A stretch of 64,000 bases of DNA from Hypericum androsaemum (GCA_963995505.1 OZ023186.1:15755570-15819569); one strand, 5' to 3'. Shown: positions 1 to 11,568, counted from the stretch's first letter. Notes: generated by a model from the letters alone, not told the origin. A program made the numbers and translations.

Positions 1-320
1 TCCAACATGTCACAAGCCGGGAAGAAATTGAAAAATAGTTCTTTGAGGTTGGGGACCATGTCGTAATTCTCACATCCTTGGGGGAGGCCAGCTTCCACGG
101 CTGGGAAGTGGAGCTCCACTACTCGCATATCGAGTCCGGGGTCCTTGGCTCGGGCTAGGGGCGACACGAATCAGGCAGCATTCACAGGAGTGGTTACTAA
201 GGTGACAATAGCCCCACGGCGAGCCAAGAGCTTGGCGATATCTACCATGGGGATCATGTGTCCCTGTGCCATGAAGGGGAAGAGGATAAAGTGGGGCTTG
301 CTTTGTGATAGATAACCCAT
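1..320 (-). pseudogene. UDP-glycosyltransferase (UGT73-like), N-terminal part, interrupted by TGA
   Basis: Family-1 plant glycosyltransferases move sugar from UDP-sugars to small molecules in the cytosol. The minus strand from the ATG at 318-320 reads as a typical UGT73-type N-terminus: [20 protein letters not shown] with the acceptor-side catalytic His in the GHMIP stretch, then [19 protein letters not shown], then RVVELHFPAVEAGLPQGCEN. An in-frame TGA lies at 171-173, directly after VNAA, where the family usually has Arg; a CGA-to-TGA change would explain it. The frame is open on both sides of that stop and runs off the window after about 106 codons, so the C-terminal UDP-sugar-binding PSPG box cannot be judged. 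Family assignment is confident; the subfamily is less so. Confidence 0.85.
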
Positions 321-610
321 TTTTTCAATCCTTCGGTGGTATTGGAGCTCTATTGAAGCAGTATTTGTTTATTTATTTATTTTAGAAAGTAGTTTTTTTG
401 GTAGAATTTTATAAAGTAGTTGAGTATGAGATTGTTGGGTAAATGATATATATAAAATGAATTGAATTTAAATAGGGGGTGAGAGAAATTATGTTTCCAT
501 ATATGCCATCACCAAGGTTCCATATACACCATTACCAAAGGAAACCTTTCCATTTATATTAAACCTTTCCATGTATAGAAGCCATTAGACATTAATTATC
601 CAATCACATA

Positions 611-1227
611 CAGTAAAACCTCTCTAAAGTGATATTGTTGGGACCAAAAAAAAATTATTATCACTTTAGATGGGTTATCATATAAGAAGAGTTTATATTT
701 TTTTACTACAAAAAAATTATCGTGTAATTCTCATTTGACCAAGACCTCTCTATCTACTACATTCCGACCAAATAAGATATTGTCGATGCAATTTTGAATC
801 AATCAAACAAAAATGCAAATAAAAGTCACGAGATAACTTAAATCTCGGCTTAAAGTGTTATTCAAATACTACACTCGATTAAAATATTTTTTACAACAAG
901 ACGACGATCACAAGGACTATTTGAAGATAATTCAAAAGATGAATGATGACGTAAAAGTTATCAAACAAAAAAATCTAGCACAAATTAACATCTTAAAATA
1001 ATTTTTAAATTCGAAAAGTATGTAAAAATATATGTATTTATTCAAAAATATCATTTTATGCAAAAATTAGAACCGTAATTTTACACTAAATTTTTTTGAA
1101 AAAGTATCAGTTATTACGGTAGAGGGGTTATCAGATTTTAACACTGGTCCCGACTCGGGACCAAGACTTTTTATCAGTTTAGAGAGGTTATCAGTTTAGA
1201 GGGGATCACTTTACAGAAGTTTTACTG
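611..1227. mobile_element. Emigrant-like (Tc1/mariner-pogo) MITE
   Basis: A 617-bp non-coding element. The left end begins CAGTAAAACCTCTCTAAAGT and the right end is its imperfect inverted copy (ending ACTTTACAGAAGTTTTACTG). TA dinucleotides at 609-610 and 1228-1229 are the expected TA target duplication. The terminal motif CAGTAAAACCTCT is, as I recall it, that of the Arabidopsis Emigrant/Lemi1 pogo-like group. Subterminal GGTCCCGACTCGGGACC near 1146-1163 is a further palindrome. The interior is AT-rich with no transposase, so the element would have depended on a transposase supplied in trans. Confidence 0.8.
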
Positions 1228-1308
1228 TATATAGAAGACAGATGGTGTCATTCTTCTAGAAGGCCATGATCTATTATTACAATTATGGGCTCTGTTGAAA
1301 GGAAGAAA

Positions 1309-1613
1309 CTTAGCCCATTGGGCCATAAGGCTGAAATAAGTCTGCCAAGAAGCTTTTCTTCCTGTAGGGGTTCCAGCCCATGTCCTTGTACAACTGGTCG
1401 TTGTACCAAATGTGAAGCCCTCCAATGCATGACCTCCTTCTCCATCTCCTTGATGCTTGGCAGCTTCATCTTCGACCCTGTAATAGAACTTGTCCGGGAC
1501 CGTGGATATGAGGCACGAGCTGATCTCTTGAAAAAAGCTGCGCTTTGGCACCATCCCGAACTGCCAACATTAGCTTGCTTTTTATATGGCTCCACAAACT
1601 TGGAAGCAGCCCA
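1309..1613 (-). pseudogene. Flavin-containing monooxygenase (plant FMO1-like) C-terminal remnant
   Basis: Plant FMOs oxygenate N or S atoms using FAD and NADPH. On the minus strand, about 1555-1465 reads MVPKRSFFQEISSCLIS then [12 protein letters not shown], a plant FMO stretch. The next shift gives [12 protein letters not shown] (about 1473-1430). Another shift gives [18 protein letters not shown], then [12 protein letters not shown], and a stop at 1309-1311, matching the usual FMO C-terminus. At least two frame changes and a deletion between these pieces, plus TAA stops upstream (about 1570-1585), make it a pseudogene. A solo LTR at 1614-2053 interrupts it, and a few more bases of the same segment follow at 2054. 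Confidence 0.8.
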
Positions 1614-2053
1614 TGTTGAAACGTAAACTTGATTTATTTTTATACTAGTCTAGAATTATCTAGATATAGTAAGTTATAAAATTATCTAGATTACTCTAGT
1701 TTATTTAGAATTTTCATAGTTGTACTAAAAGTCTAAGAAATTATCTAGATAAATTTAGGGTCAAAATTTTCTAGAAAAATCTAGGGTGTGATGTAAAACA
1801 ATTCTCTAGGATAATCTAGAGAAATCCTAAGGCGGTGCTAATTTCCTATATATAGGTTAAGTGGGCTAACAAATGGAGTTGTAATTTGTGAGGAACCAAA
1901 GAGAGTGGTAAAGTGATTAAGAGAGAAAAAGTGAGCCCTGTAATCAAAGTTGTCAGTAATAAAAGTTGTTTTTCTTTCAGTAGAGTGTTAGAGAGCAAAT
2001 TTATAAAATCTTCAAAAGACTTTTTATCTTTAATCTCAAATCTATTTCCAACA
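1614..2053 (+). mobile_element. Solo LTR (copia-type, 440 bp), TSD GCCCA
   Basis: The segment starts TGTTGAAACG and ends TTTCCAACA, with the TG...CA ends of an LTR. The 5-bp repeat GCCCA flanks it at 1609-1613 and 2054-2058. A plus-strand TATA-like CTATATATAG near 1847 and an AATAAAAG signal near 1960 fit LTR promoter and polyadenylation regions. No internal region or second LTR follows, so it is a solo LTR left by LTR-LTR recombination. The interior is unusually rich in short TCTAGA-like palindromes. The copia label rests only on the terminal sequence. Confidence 0.85.
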
Positions 2054-2058
2054 GCCCA

Positions 2059-2331
2059 TCGTTGTCATATGTAGTGTTCAGATGCTATTAATATATGTAT
2101 ACCAAGGGTCACAAGAATACACACACATATAGATCGTGTCTATACAAAGAGGAAGAAGATAAATTAGAGGGAATGATTATTACAAGGGGTGCAAGGAGTG
2201 AGGGAAGAAGGGAGAGTAGGAGGCCTTCACCGGGCTTGTGAACCATGAGCTCGGAGAAGCGGTTCAAGTATAGAAGTGCCAAAGGTACACCCGATGGGAG
2301 GTAGTCTGGGACGTGCCAAAGCGGTTCATAG
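2059..2331. other. Unassigned spacer between FMO remnant and copia fragment
   Basis: No protein match or repeat boundary was recognised. It contains a short CA-rich stretch near 2111 and purine-rich sequence near 2145-2225. It may be residual intron or flank of the FMO gene, which is inference only. Confidence 0.3.
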
Positions 2332-3330
2332 AGGAGATAAATTTACTTCAAAAGAGTTCGAGATTTACTGCGAAGACAATAGAGTACGTCGTCCTCTTAC
2401 AGTTCCACATATGCCACAACAAAATGGCGTTGCCGAAAGAAGAAATAAGACAATTCTCAACATGGCCTAGAGCATGTTGAAGACTAAAAAAGTGCCTAAG
2501 GAGTTTTGGGCAGAAGCAGTTGATTGTGCGATTTATTTGATAAATCGATGTCCTACAAGAAGTGTATAGAATATGACTCCTCCAAAAGTATGGAGTGGCG
2601 TGAAACCCGGCGTCTCACATTTGTGGTATTCAGAAGTATTGCATATGCTCATGTGCCGAATCAGATGAGATCGAAGCTTAATGATAGGAGTGCCAATTAT
2701 ATATTCATTAGTTATGACTCTCGATCCAAGGGATACAAGTTGTATGATCCGATCCATCGAAAGATCGTCGTTAGCAGAGATGTAGAGTTTAATGAAGAAG
2801 GCATATGGGATTTTGGTGTTCAAGAAAAGGAATATAATTTTTTTCTATCTTAGAAGAAGAAGAAAAATCATCAGAACCAGTTGCTCCAGTTACTTCACTG
2901 CCTCTATCACCTCGAGCAGTGCATCATGATGATCCATCATCATTGGATGAAAGCTCGAGTGAAAGGCCCTTACGGGCGAGAATTTTAAATGATATCTATA
3001 GAGATAATGTATCGCTATTTTGTCTCTTTGCAGATAGTGATCTAATAGCCTTCGAAAAAGCTGTGGAAAGTGAAAGATGAAGAAAAGCGATGGATGAAGA
3101 AATCAAGGCTATAGAAAAGAATAATACATAGGAGCTCGCAACACTTGCGAAGGGACAAAGAGCAATTAGAGTAAAGCGGGTATATAAAGCCAAGAAAAAT
3201 GCCAAAGGAGAAGTCGAAAGATACAAAACAAGATTGGTTGTTAAAGGCTACAACCAAAGAGAAGGCATCGACTATGATGAGGTATTTGCTCTTGTTGCTC
3301 GTCTTGAAATTATTAGATTAATTATTGGGA
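2332..3330 (+). pseudogene. Ty1/copia pol fragment (integrase end to start of reverse transcriptase)
   Basis: The frame reads [16 protein letters not shown], then PHMPQQNGVAERRNKTI, the copia integrase segment around the catalytic Glu. [36 protein letters not shown] and VVSRDVEFNEE follow. An acidic linker comes next, then the reverse-transcriptase start (RVYKAKKNAKGEVERYKT, VVKGYNQREGIDYDEVFA). TAG stops occur near 2468 and 2567 and other stops near 3080 and 3130. Both ends are missing: the sequence stops abruptly at about 3330 and the gag, protease and integrase N-terminus are absent. It is a double-truncated relic. Confidence 0.9.
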
Positions 3331-3471
3331 AAATTACTCTCAAGTCCCTCGAGTTTGCTTAAATATACTCAAAAGTCTCCCCTGTTCACAAAATACATTT
3401 CAAAGTTTCTCTAGTTTGATTTTATTATACTTTAGGGTCCCTCAATGAGTTTTTTCCTTTTTTTGACTAGA
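3331..3471. repeat. Unclassified dispersed repeat of the 'TCCCTCGAGTTTGCTTAAATA' type
   Basis: This AT-rich segment has phrases such as AAATTACTCTCAAGTCCCTC and CTCCCCTGTTCACAAAATAC, the style of a non-coding plant terminal or satellite-like repeat. It sits between the copia fragment and the LINE and holds no ORF. The class is uncertain; a Mutator-type terminal region is one possibility. Confidence 0.3.
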
Positions 3472-6469
3472 GCATCACATAACATTGAAGAGAATTGGAT
3501 AAGGAATGTTGCAAATGTTTGGAGTTGTAAGCTTGATCTGCCTATGAAGTATCTTGGATTGCCAATTGGTTGCAATATGAGGTGAATCGCTAATTGGAAC
3601 CCAATCTCTTGGGGGAAGGCTAACTCTGGTGAAGTCGATGCTCTCGTCTCTTCCTACCTATTATATGTCAATCTTCAAGATGCCGGTGGGAGTGACTAAT
3701 CAACTCGACAAGAAGCTGCGAAAGTTTTTATGGTCCGGAAATCTTGAGTTAAAGAAATCATCCTTGGTGAACTGGAAATGGGTCTGTAAACCCTTAGAAT
3801 ATGGCGTTGGGGGTGGAAAATCTGCTTTAGAAGAATCAAACTCTTCTACTCAAATGGATATGGAGGTTTCTCTCAAGTTCAGACTCGTATTGGGCAAATA
3901 TCATCTCTGGTTTATACAACTTTGTCCCATCTTCCTCGCTTTCTTTCTCATCCACTTCGACTAACTGTATGTGGGCTGATATCTGCAGCGTATCGAACAC
4001 CAACATGAAACTCTTTGAAGGTTTCCTTTCGAGTCTAAAGTTGAAGGTGGGAATGGGGAATTTGATTTTTTTTTTTGACAGATAGATGGTTGTTCCATGG
4101 AACTCTCAAGGACAGATTTCCAAGACTTTTTCTACTCTCAAACCAAAAACAAGCTCGAATTGGGGAATGTGGTGTCAGGGACAGATTAGAATGGAAATGG
4201 GTCCTCTCCTGTAGACGAAATTTGCGGGTATGGGAGGAGGAAGAGGAGACCAGACTGCATCAATTGATTCAGAATGCTAGTCCAAAAGTTGATGGTTCAG
4301 ACTTGCTTAGCTGGGAATGTATGGGAGAAGAGGCTTTCTCAATTTCAGCTCTCAAGAAGAAATTTTATGCACGGAGTGAAGAAAATTAGTTATGTTAATT
4401 TGCTCTTATAATCTGGATAGGTAAGTTACCTCTAAAGATTGAGTGTTTTATATGGATTGTTATGAAAAATAAGCTTCTTACTAGAGATGTGCTCATTAGA
4501 CGAAGAAGATTAGATCCTTAGGATTGTCTTTGTCCAATTTGTAACATTGAGGATGAATGCATTGACCACCTTTTCCTTACTTGTCCTTTCTCTGGGGATA
4601 TTTGGAATTATTTTGCAAAGCGGAGGGTATTTGGAATTATTTTGCAAAGCGGATTGGTGTGCTTTGGTGCTGCAATGCATCCATCTCCACATCTTTAGTG
4701 GAATGGATGGCAATCCACCATCGAAGTTTTGGAAGGATTAATCTTTAAGCCAGAAATAACTCCAAAAATTGTTACTATAACCATCAGGTTCTCGCTGTTA
4801 TGTGATGCTCTAGACTCACATAAAGTATGATACTTAAGAAGGTTTGGTTTGCTATATATGGAGTCATTTGAAGGTTTGGTTTGCTATATATGGAGCCATT
4901 CTTTAGAGAATTTGGCTTATGAGAAACAAAGCTATCTTTCAAGGAGAACGATGCAACCGGGAGTTTCTCATCCATGCTATCTTACGACATGTGTAAGAAT
5001 GGCATAGGTGGTCGAATTCAACAGAGGAGTTTGGGCCATAGGATTTACTTTTGTATATGAAATCTTTGCGGGATCGTGATCCATGTAATTAACAAGTAGC
5101 GTAGGTTTTTGTACTTCTTGGTGTAAATATTTGGGGTATTGATGCGTGTCTAAAATACGCATTAAATACATAGGATTTTGAGTCATTTTTGCACTTTCAT
5201 ATTTATTTTAGTATCATTTTGATAAATATTTGAGTTTTGGGTGACTAATTGGCTCCTTTGTGCTAAATTGTAGGAAAATGAGGCAAATTTGGAAAGAAAT
5301 TATACTTGAAGAAGGAGTCCAGTAGAGACAGCTGACTTGGAAGGGCATTTTGGTTAATTTTGGAGCCTAATTAGAGGATATCTATTAGAAAGACAATTGA
5401 AGATATTTTCTTCCTCTTTCCGTACATATAAAGAATGCCTAAATGGGAGATCGAAAGAGGAAGTTACGACCAAAATACTAAAGACTGATCTGGCAGATTT
5501 TATTGACGAGTATTCGGGATAATTTCAGAAATTCAGTTTTTGCATCACGGAAGACTCTCGAAACGACCCCTTTGGGTTTTTAGAGTTAGAGGACTTATAT
5601 ATAAGCCTCTAGACTTATTTTTAGAAAAAAAACTTCATATTCCAGCAGAACCCTATTTTCATTGTCTTTGCCATGACTATGAGGAACTAATCCTCTAGGT
5701 AGATTTGAGGGAGGGGACTCAGGTTTTGGTTGTGAGAATCTTGGTTTTATTAATCTATCTCAGTAGTATTTGCTTATCTTTTTGTGCTTATTTTTGTTCT
5801 TGAATTTGCGTTTGTGAGTTTATTCTAGAACTGATATGCCATTGATTCTTGATTAGCGGCTGTAGTTAGGAATTGAATTAGGAGCAATGTTAATTCAGCG
5901 AGAAACGGTCGTTACCAAACTAATTAACTAGGAATAAATAAGGCTAGTTTGTAGATACCAAGGTTTTGAGTATAATCGCTAGGAGTAGGAACATATATTC
6001 TTAATGCTATTATCTTATAAAATAGAAATTAGTTGATATTCTATCTATTAGGTGATAAACAACTAGTTAGGCGGTCGTTTGGCTAGTTGATTATTGGATG
6101 TTTGTGGTCTCTTTGCGGTTGCGGGAGATTTACCCCTACTTGCTACATTTGTTAGATTATCTTTTGTGATCCAGTGATCAACCAACCTATCGTGGTACTC
6201 CAATTTCGAATCTACCATTTTCTCTCATTGATGTCACTTACTACTCTCTTTTGTGTTCTTTGAATTCGTTCGATCTACAATCTCACAAAACTCCCCTTTT
6301 TTACTTTTGTTTTAATAGTTAGATTAATTGAGTATTCGTCCCTCCTTGGATTCGACTCGGTACTTCCCTTGCTTGCTACAAATTAGTCAACCGCGAATTA
6401 TCGGTTTATTTTGAAGGGCCTCAACACGCTCGTCAGGCATATGGAATGAAATTAATCTATTTAAAAAAA
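3472..6469 (+). mobile_element. 5'-truncated LINE (L1-type), interrupted by a solo LTR
   Basis: Only the 3' part of ORF2 survives. Recognisable stretches are LPMKYLGLPIGCNM (about 3540), GGRLTLVKSMLSSLPTYYMS (about 3615-3670), KLRKFLWSG, and a reverse-transcriptase zinc-binding domain at about 4410-4740 (LPLKIECFIW; CPICNIEDECIDHLFLTCPF). Stops and frameshifts are frequent. A 26-bp piece near 4605-4655 and another of about 30 bp near 4835-4895 are tandemly duplicated. The 3' UTR continues across the solo LTR (5140-6435) and ends in an A-tail at 6463-6469. GCATCACATA at 3472 and GCATCCACATA at 6470 may be the target duplication, with one indel. Confidence 0.85.
5140..6435 (+). mobile_element. 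Solo LTR of the Athila-type family seen at 26-33 kb
   Basis: The 1296-bp segment starts TGATGCGTGTCTAAAATACG and ends CTCGTCA. It aligns along its length with the two LTRs of the element at 26165-32782. It interrupts the LINE 3' UTR, and GGTAT (5135-5139) and GGCAT (6436-6440) look like a target duplication with one substitution. No internal region is present, so this is a solo LTR. Confidence 0.85.
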
Positions 6470-6600
6470 GCATCCACATAGCATACATATCAGACTAACA
6501 CAAACAAACGAAATCACACATAAATCAGCTTAATACTAAAATCGCTGGATAAAACAAAACATAACTATGAAGCGAATCAAGGACTAGTAAACTATGAACG

Positions 6601-7551
6601 TTAAGGGGTCAAGAGATTAACCCAATCGCCCACCTCTCCTTTCCTGAAAAAGAATCTGTTTTCCACTGAATGGGACTTTCCAGTGTGCTTACCACGCTTG
6701 TTGACATCCATTTTTCTCAAGGTTTCGAAGCTGCACAACGTCGTTATCTCTTCAATCTTTCCATCCCTCTCTTCCTCGGACGAGAAAGAGCACCCCAAGA
6801 ACTCTGCAATTCTTTTCACGAGCAAATCCGGATGTTGCTGCACATCTTCGTACATCAGAAACAAAATCTTGTCGGACCTTTCCTGGCTTGTCTTCCAATA
6901 GCCAAGGACATTGTCCGGGAATGGCCCATAAAGCTCAACCCCTTGGCAGAATTGGTCAAAGGTTGCCTCCAAAGAAGGCGCCTCATCATCCAAATCTCTG
7001 GCTGTGTTCTGTACTAAGGTGGGTATGAAATGCCAAGACGAGGTAAAGGCATCAAGTGGGTTCCGGCACATGTACACAACACGACAGTCCGAGTCCTTGA
7101 AAGATGCGGACATTGTGTCAAAAGCAACATGTGTCCCGAAAAGCCGCGGCGGAGGGATGCTTGTGAGATCAGGAAAAGGGTTATCACTTGTGTAAATGGA
7201 CTGGACAAGCTCGTGGGGACTGGACTTGGACAAGGGGTGATCTGCCAAATCCGGATATCGGTGGCGGTTCACCACGGCATAAACCAGGGATTTCAACCAA
7301 GTAGTACCGCATTTTGACATTGTAGCCACGATGATATCAGTGTCCAGAGCCTTGAAGTTCCTCTGGAAGGAGTGTGTACCTTGGAAAGATCCTTCCATGT
7401 ATCAAAATCCTTGGTGTTTCGCTAGTCCGATGCCCAACCAGTCCGTTCTTGGCAGAGATTCTTGTAGTTGTTTACTCTCCCTTCTGAATTCTTCAGCAGC
7501 AGCAGCCGTTGACCTGCTGTTGCTTGTTTTGCCATTTGGTTCCTCCACCAT
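6601..7551 (-). pseudogene. Cytosolic sulfotransferase (SOT), premature TGA at codon 50
   Basis: Plant SOTs transfer sulfate from PAPS to hydroxyls of flavonoids, brassinosteroids or other small molecules. From the ATG at 7549-7551 one frame runs 316 codons with a single TGA at 7402-7404. The paralogue at 22 kb has Trp (GFWYMEGSFQ) there, so TGG-to-TGA is the likely change. Family marks are visible: the PAPS loop KCGTTWLKSL (about residues 80-89; the usual PK is changed to SK), a catalytic-position His in LFGTHV (about 141), the 3'-phosphate site CRNPLDAFTSSWHF (about 162-175) and RKGEVGDW (about 303-310). The frame ends at NLLTP, roughly 20 residues short of a typical SOT. Initiation at Met52 (7398) would give a shortened protein with doubtful activity. 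Substrate is unknown. Confidence 0.88.
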
Positions 7552-7610
7552 TTTCTCAAAGCTTTTGGTATTGTAGATAATTCGCTACAGCAAAGCTTGT
7601 TCCTAACCTT

Positions 7611-7619
7611 CTATATAAA
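7611..7619 (-). promoter_or_regulatory. TATA box of the sulfotransferase gene
   Basis: The minus strand reads GTTTATATAG about 60 bp upstream of the ATG at 7551, the usual plant TATA-to-start spacing. It supports that ATG as the ancestral start. Confidence 0.55.
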
Positions 7620-9293
7620 CAACTATTGTGTCACGTCTAGTCGCTATTTTTTTTCTTCTGAAACCTCTGATATTGGGACTGCAGTAAGATCATGTACTAT
7701 TTTAGGGTTGGTTCTCGAATAATTTTTTTTACCGCGTCAATTACAAAAAACTTACATAAATAAATCAAAATCTTTTATTCAACCGACTCCGGTTGGTTGT
7801 TTAGTCCCTATTTTGATATCCTTCTATTCATGAATAGCTATGTGCCAACTCATAAAATCATGTGGTTGCCGGTTTCCTGCTGTTGCTTGTAATGTTGCAC
7901 TGACGCAGACATTTACCATAACAAATAATATGAAAAGAGGAAATGACCAAATTTGTTTTGTGAGGAAAATGACATGAAAGTTCGTCAACCATTTTTTATT
8001 GATGTTCGGAGAAGGGTCAAATCATATTTAACCAACTGAATTGCCAGCAGAATAGTTCGCAACTCACCGAGTTTCATTAGCCGTCAAAGTCAACGGGCCT
8101 CATATAGGAAAAAGCCTTGTATCTTAGTCAGGCCTGACAATTAGATCAGATTCAATTCGATTTGTTAAAAAATTAATTTAGTAAAAATTTATTTAGAATT
8201 TATCCGGAGATAAATTAAATGGGGATCAAGATTTTTTAAATTCTTTGAATTGGTGAATCGAATTTGGAATTGATTCGACTGTTGAACCGGCAAATTCGTC
8301 CGTCTAGTCCCATCTCGGCTGCCGCCAGTTATGACGGCTGAGGCCGGTCGCCTTGGACGGGAAAAATCCCAATCAGGTGTCCAAACACCTTTTTGGCCAA
8401 AATGGGGATCTTTTTAAAGAATTCTGAATACCGTGTCCAAATAGAATTTGCAATTTTTTTCGAATTTTTTACCACAATTTGAAAGAACTCTTCAAATTGT
8501 GACTTCGAATTTTTTTTCCAAATTCTGCCACAATTTGAAAGATTCTTTCGAATTCTCGTGTCCAATTCATCTTTTGAGGTGCCTCCTGTTCATTGAATTT
8601 GTTGAATTACATGGTCTTTTTCATAATTACTATATTGTGAAGCGTAGCGCTAAAAATAGGTACTTTTTCCCTATTTTTTATTTTTTTAAATAAAATTACC
8701 AATTTAAGGAATAGATTTAGATTTCTACCCTATAGAAAAAAACCTCAAAACATGATCATCCTATGGTGCGTGTTGCTTGCACGACTATTATATCATGGTA
8801 CATTGCAAAGTCAAAAATCTGCTTAGATCCAATGGAAAATAAAATAAAGAGTGTTAAAATTACCAAATTACTAGAATTAAAATTTTTTACTAGCGTTAAA
8901 AAAAAAATCATTACATAATGGATTTTCGATACGATACATAAACTTTTGAACCGATATCACTTCCAGTGATGTGATCTTGAGTTCGCTCCATTTGTCAAAG
9001 ATATGACTTCCGACGCAAATGATAACCAATTGAAACGAAAAGACCATCCAACATCGTCAATTCAGCCCAACCCGGCGGAGATTCGATTCAGAAATTTTAA
9101 ATTGGGTGACCACTTTGCAAATTTGCAATTTATGTTTGCAAAATATCCATGGATATAAGACCACTCACAGTGGTGCCCAAATTTCCACCGGGTTAAGCAA
9201 CATGACAAAAAAAAAACTAAATTGCCTTGCTCGCTCGGATGCGTGCAGAGGCTGTCGGGCGCCTCTGACACGCATCCGGGTTAAGGGAATATT

Positions 9294-9325
<32 letters not shown>

Positions 9326-10024
9326 TCGTTTTCCAATCTAATTGAGTAACATTTGACACAATATTATTCGTTGAAATAGATTGTTGCGGATATAATTTGT
9401 ATGTTTAAAGATTGAAGTTATTTTTTCTCAAAACTAATAATTAAATATGTAATTTGCATCTTTTGTATTTGTAATTTATCGTTTCACGTATTCATTTGTA
9501 GCTTGATTTTTTTTTCTAATTTTATATTGCAACTTTTGTAATCTTAATTTTATGTCTTTATTGTAATTTTTTCTTGTTATAATTACGGATATATTATTTT
9601 TGTATATTTAGATGAGAGATAAATTAATTATTTATTTGATAAACTAGTTATATTTGGATCAGCACTGTGATTAGGAAAACTTTTTTTTTTGCGGTGTAAT
9701 AGAAAAATATTTAGTTAGACTAAATTTTATGTAAATGAAAAAAATTAATTATTTGTTTAATAACTTGATAACTAAGTCAGTAGTGTGGGTAGCCTAAGGA
9801 AAAAAAAACGGCCAACACAAGTTTTTCAGATTTACGTGAAAGTGACAAAAGATGGTACGACAATTTTAGATCGTATTCTAAAAATACTTACCTCGAAAAT
9901 GTCAAAATGAAAAAGTGGTCACCGCAAGATAAATTAACCCGATTCGAAAAAAAATAGATTAAACCGAGTCAGTAGTTAACCCCAATGATAAATTAGTGAA
10001 TATGCATACTAATTTAATTTCGAG
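7620..10024. other. Gene-free AT-rich intergenic stretch
   Basis: No coding region is supportable. About 8440-8560 contains repeated direct and inverted copies of CCACAATTTGAAAGA, which could fold into hairpins and may be a decayed MITE. A GC-rich hairpin lies at 9238-9277. A CA/TA microsatellite lies at about 9294-9325. The rest is AT-rich sequence with long A and T runs. Confidence 0.5.
9238..9277. repeat. GC-rich hairpin, 16-bp stem
   Basis: GGATGCGTGCAGAGGC (9238-9253) pairs with GCCTCTGACACGCATCC (9261-9277), with one bulged base and a short loop. The direct repeat CCGGGTTAAG flanks it at 9188-9197 and 9275-9284. It stands out from the AT-rich surroundings. Its function is unknown; it may be the core of a foldback element. 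Confidence 0.55.
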
Positions 10025-10329
10025 TAATGATTAATTCAGATCCTATTCTAAATACATAATTTAATTTGACAAATTTTTTTTGGTTGTAAATAAGGGGCAA
10101 AAAAACCCCTAAACTTTAGAAAACTAAAAAAAATCAAACAAGTACACTCAGACAAACTAACGCCGTTCAGGTCATCTAAATAAACATCAAAATAATATCG
10201 AAACGGGGCATCCAACATAAGAAGATCAAAAGAAAGTGACGAGGTAAACTTGGACAAAGCGTCTGCCACTCTATTGCCCTCCCATCATACATGCTAGATG
10301 AACTTCTCGGTCTCCTCACTCGCCCTATT

Positions 10330-10454
10330 TTTTTAAGGAATAAAACTACATTAGATATATTATGTCAAAAAATTCAAAAATAGGATTAAATGAATGAAAG
10401 CAAATACAAAAGTAAGATAATAACAAAAAATAATAGGGGGTGAACATAGTTCGG
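10330..10454 (-). mobile_element. Short retroposon insertion, 13-bp TSD
   Basis: A 125-bp AT-rich insert lies between two copies of CACTCGCCCTATT (10317-10329 and 10455-10467). It begins with a T-run on the plus strand, that is, an A-tail on the minus strand. Length, tail and TSD fit a SINE or a severely 5'-truncated LINE; its source is not recognised. Confidence 0.6.
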
Positions 10455-10470
10455 CACTCGCCCTATTAGG

Positions 10471-11568
10471 TTTTTTTTTAGGGGAAAAGGTGGCGCGAGG
10501 TCTATATTAAAACACGGGTTACAGAACGGAAAGGTAAATACATAGACAAGAGACGATAGAAACCAGACAGAAGACAATAACCAATCAGATGGCAGCAGAG
10601 TGGCACAGGGGAGAGCGATGGACGATCGAGCAGGCACGAAAGCCAAACGACTGGGCGAAATTCTGCCGAGACAAAGCTACGGCCAATAACCACGAGACAA
10701 GCTCGTGAGCATTTGAATACATACAAGATGTACGCAAATGAGAGCCAAAGTTGACCGCAATCAACCAAGACAAGGTTCTCCACCTGCAACCACCAGAAAG
10801 GCATCGAGATCCGAAAGAATCGCAGATCAGTCGCAACCCGAACCAAGCAAAAGCATACGCAAAAATAACATAACAAAAGACCAACAAAGCCACAACAAGC
10901 AAAAGCTAGATCGAGAGCCAAGAAACCACCAAAATGATGGAGAACATGGCAATGGATCGAACAGCGACATAAGTACACAAATAAGACATGAGCGGTAAAA
11001 GCAAAAAAGGAAACGGTAAAAGACCGGAGGGGTGGTCTACGGAGACCCATCCCTCCGGTCGGTGCCTGAGGCGGTCCCTGGGATGTCGGACGGAGGGCCA
11101 GGAGCAGGTGGTTGACGAAGAGGCAGGGCTCTGGCGGAGTGGATGGTCACAGTGGTGGAGCGACCTGGGTTGGATGCCGGCGAAGAGTTCGGTCACGAAC
11201 GGTGGCTAGAAAAGAGGAACGCTGGTGGAGGTCAGCTGTTGAAAAACTCAGATCTACAAGAAAGGAGACCGAATCTGAGTAGAACAACTCGGATATAGAC
11301 CGTAAAGTAGCGGATGACGATTAGGGGGTAAAAAAAGGCGAGAGTTGGAGAAAAATTTGGGAAAAACTATAGAGGAGTGGTTGGGGAGTTGGCTGGCTGG
11401 CTGGCGGATAAGAGGGTTTTGATGTGGTGGAGGAGATGGTTAGGTTGAGACGGTTGAGGGGATGGTGGAAAATGGAGGTAGTACTTTTAGATTTTCTGAA
11501 AAAACCTAGGGGAGGACTCCAACAGGGGAGAGAGAAAGGCTTCAACAGGGGAGAGAAATGTACAAGAT
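10471..11568 (-). mobile_element. Unclassified retroposon with A-tail, ~1.1 kb
   Basis: The insert splits repeat unit U1. On the minus strand it ends CCTCGCGCCACCTTTTCCCC followed by nine A residues (10471-10479 on plus), a retroposon tail. Long open frames here (for example minus 10502-11050 and 11321-11851) have low-complexity composition and no recognised domain, so they are not called genes. The right boundary near 11568 is set by resumption of the repeat unit and is approximate. Confidence 0.45.

Noticed and set aside
1285..1626. 113-codon plus-strand frame
   Set aside because: Antisense of the FMO remnant, whose family motifs are on the minus strand.
6670..7576. Plus-strand frames over the sulfotransferase
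   Set aside because: Shadows of the minus-strand gene; the same shadows recur over the paralogue at 21-22 kb.
8329..8565. 78-codon minus-strand frame
   Set aside because: Made of repeated ACAATTTGAAAGA words with inverted copies; more likely a decayed non-coding repeat.
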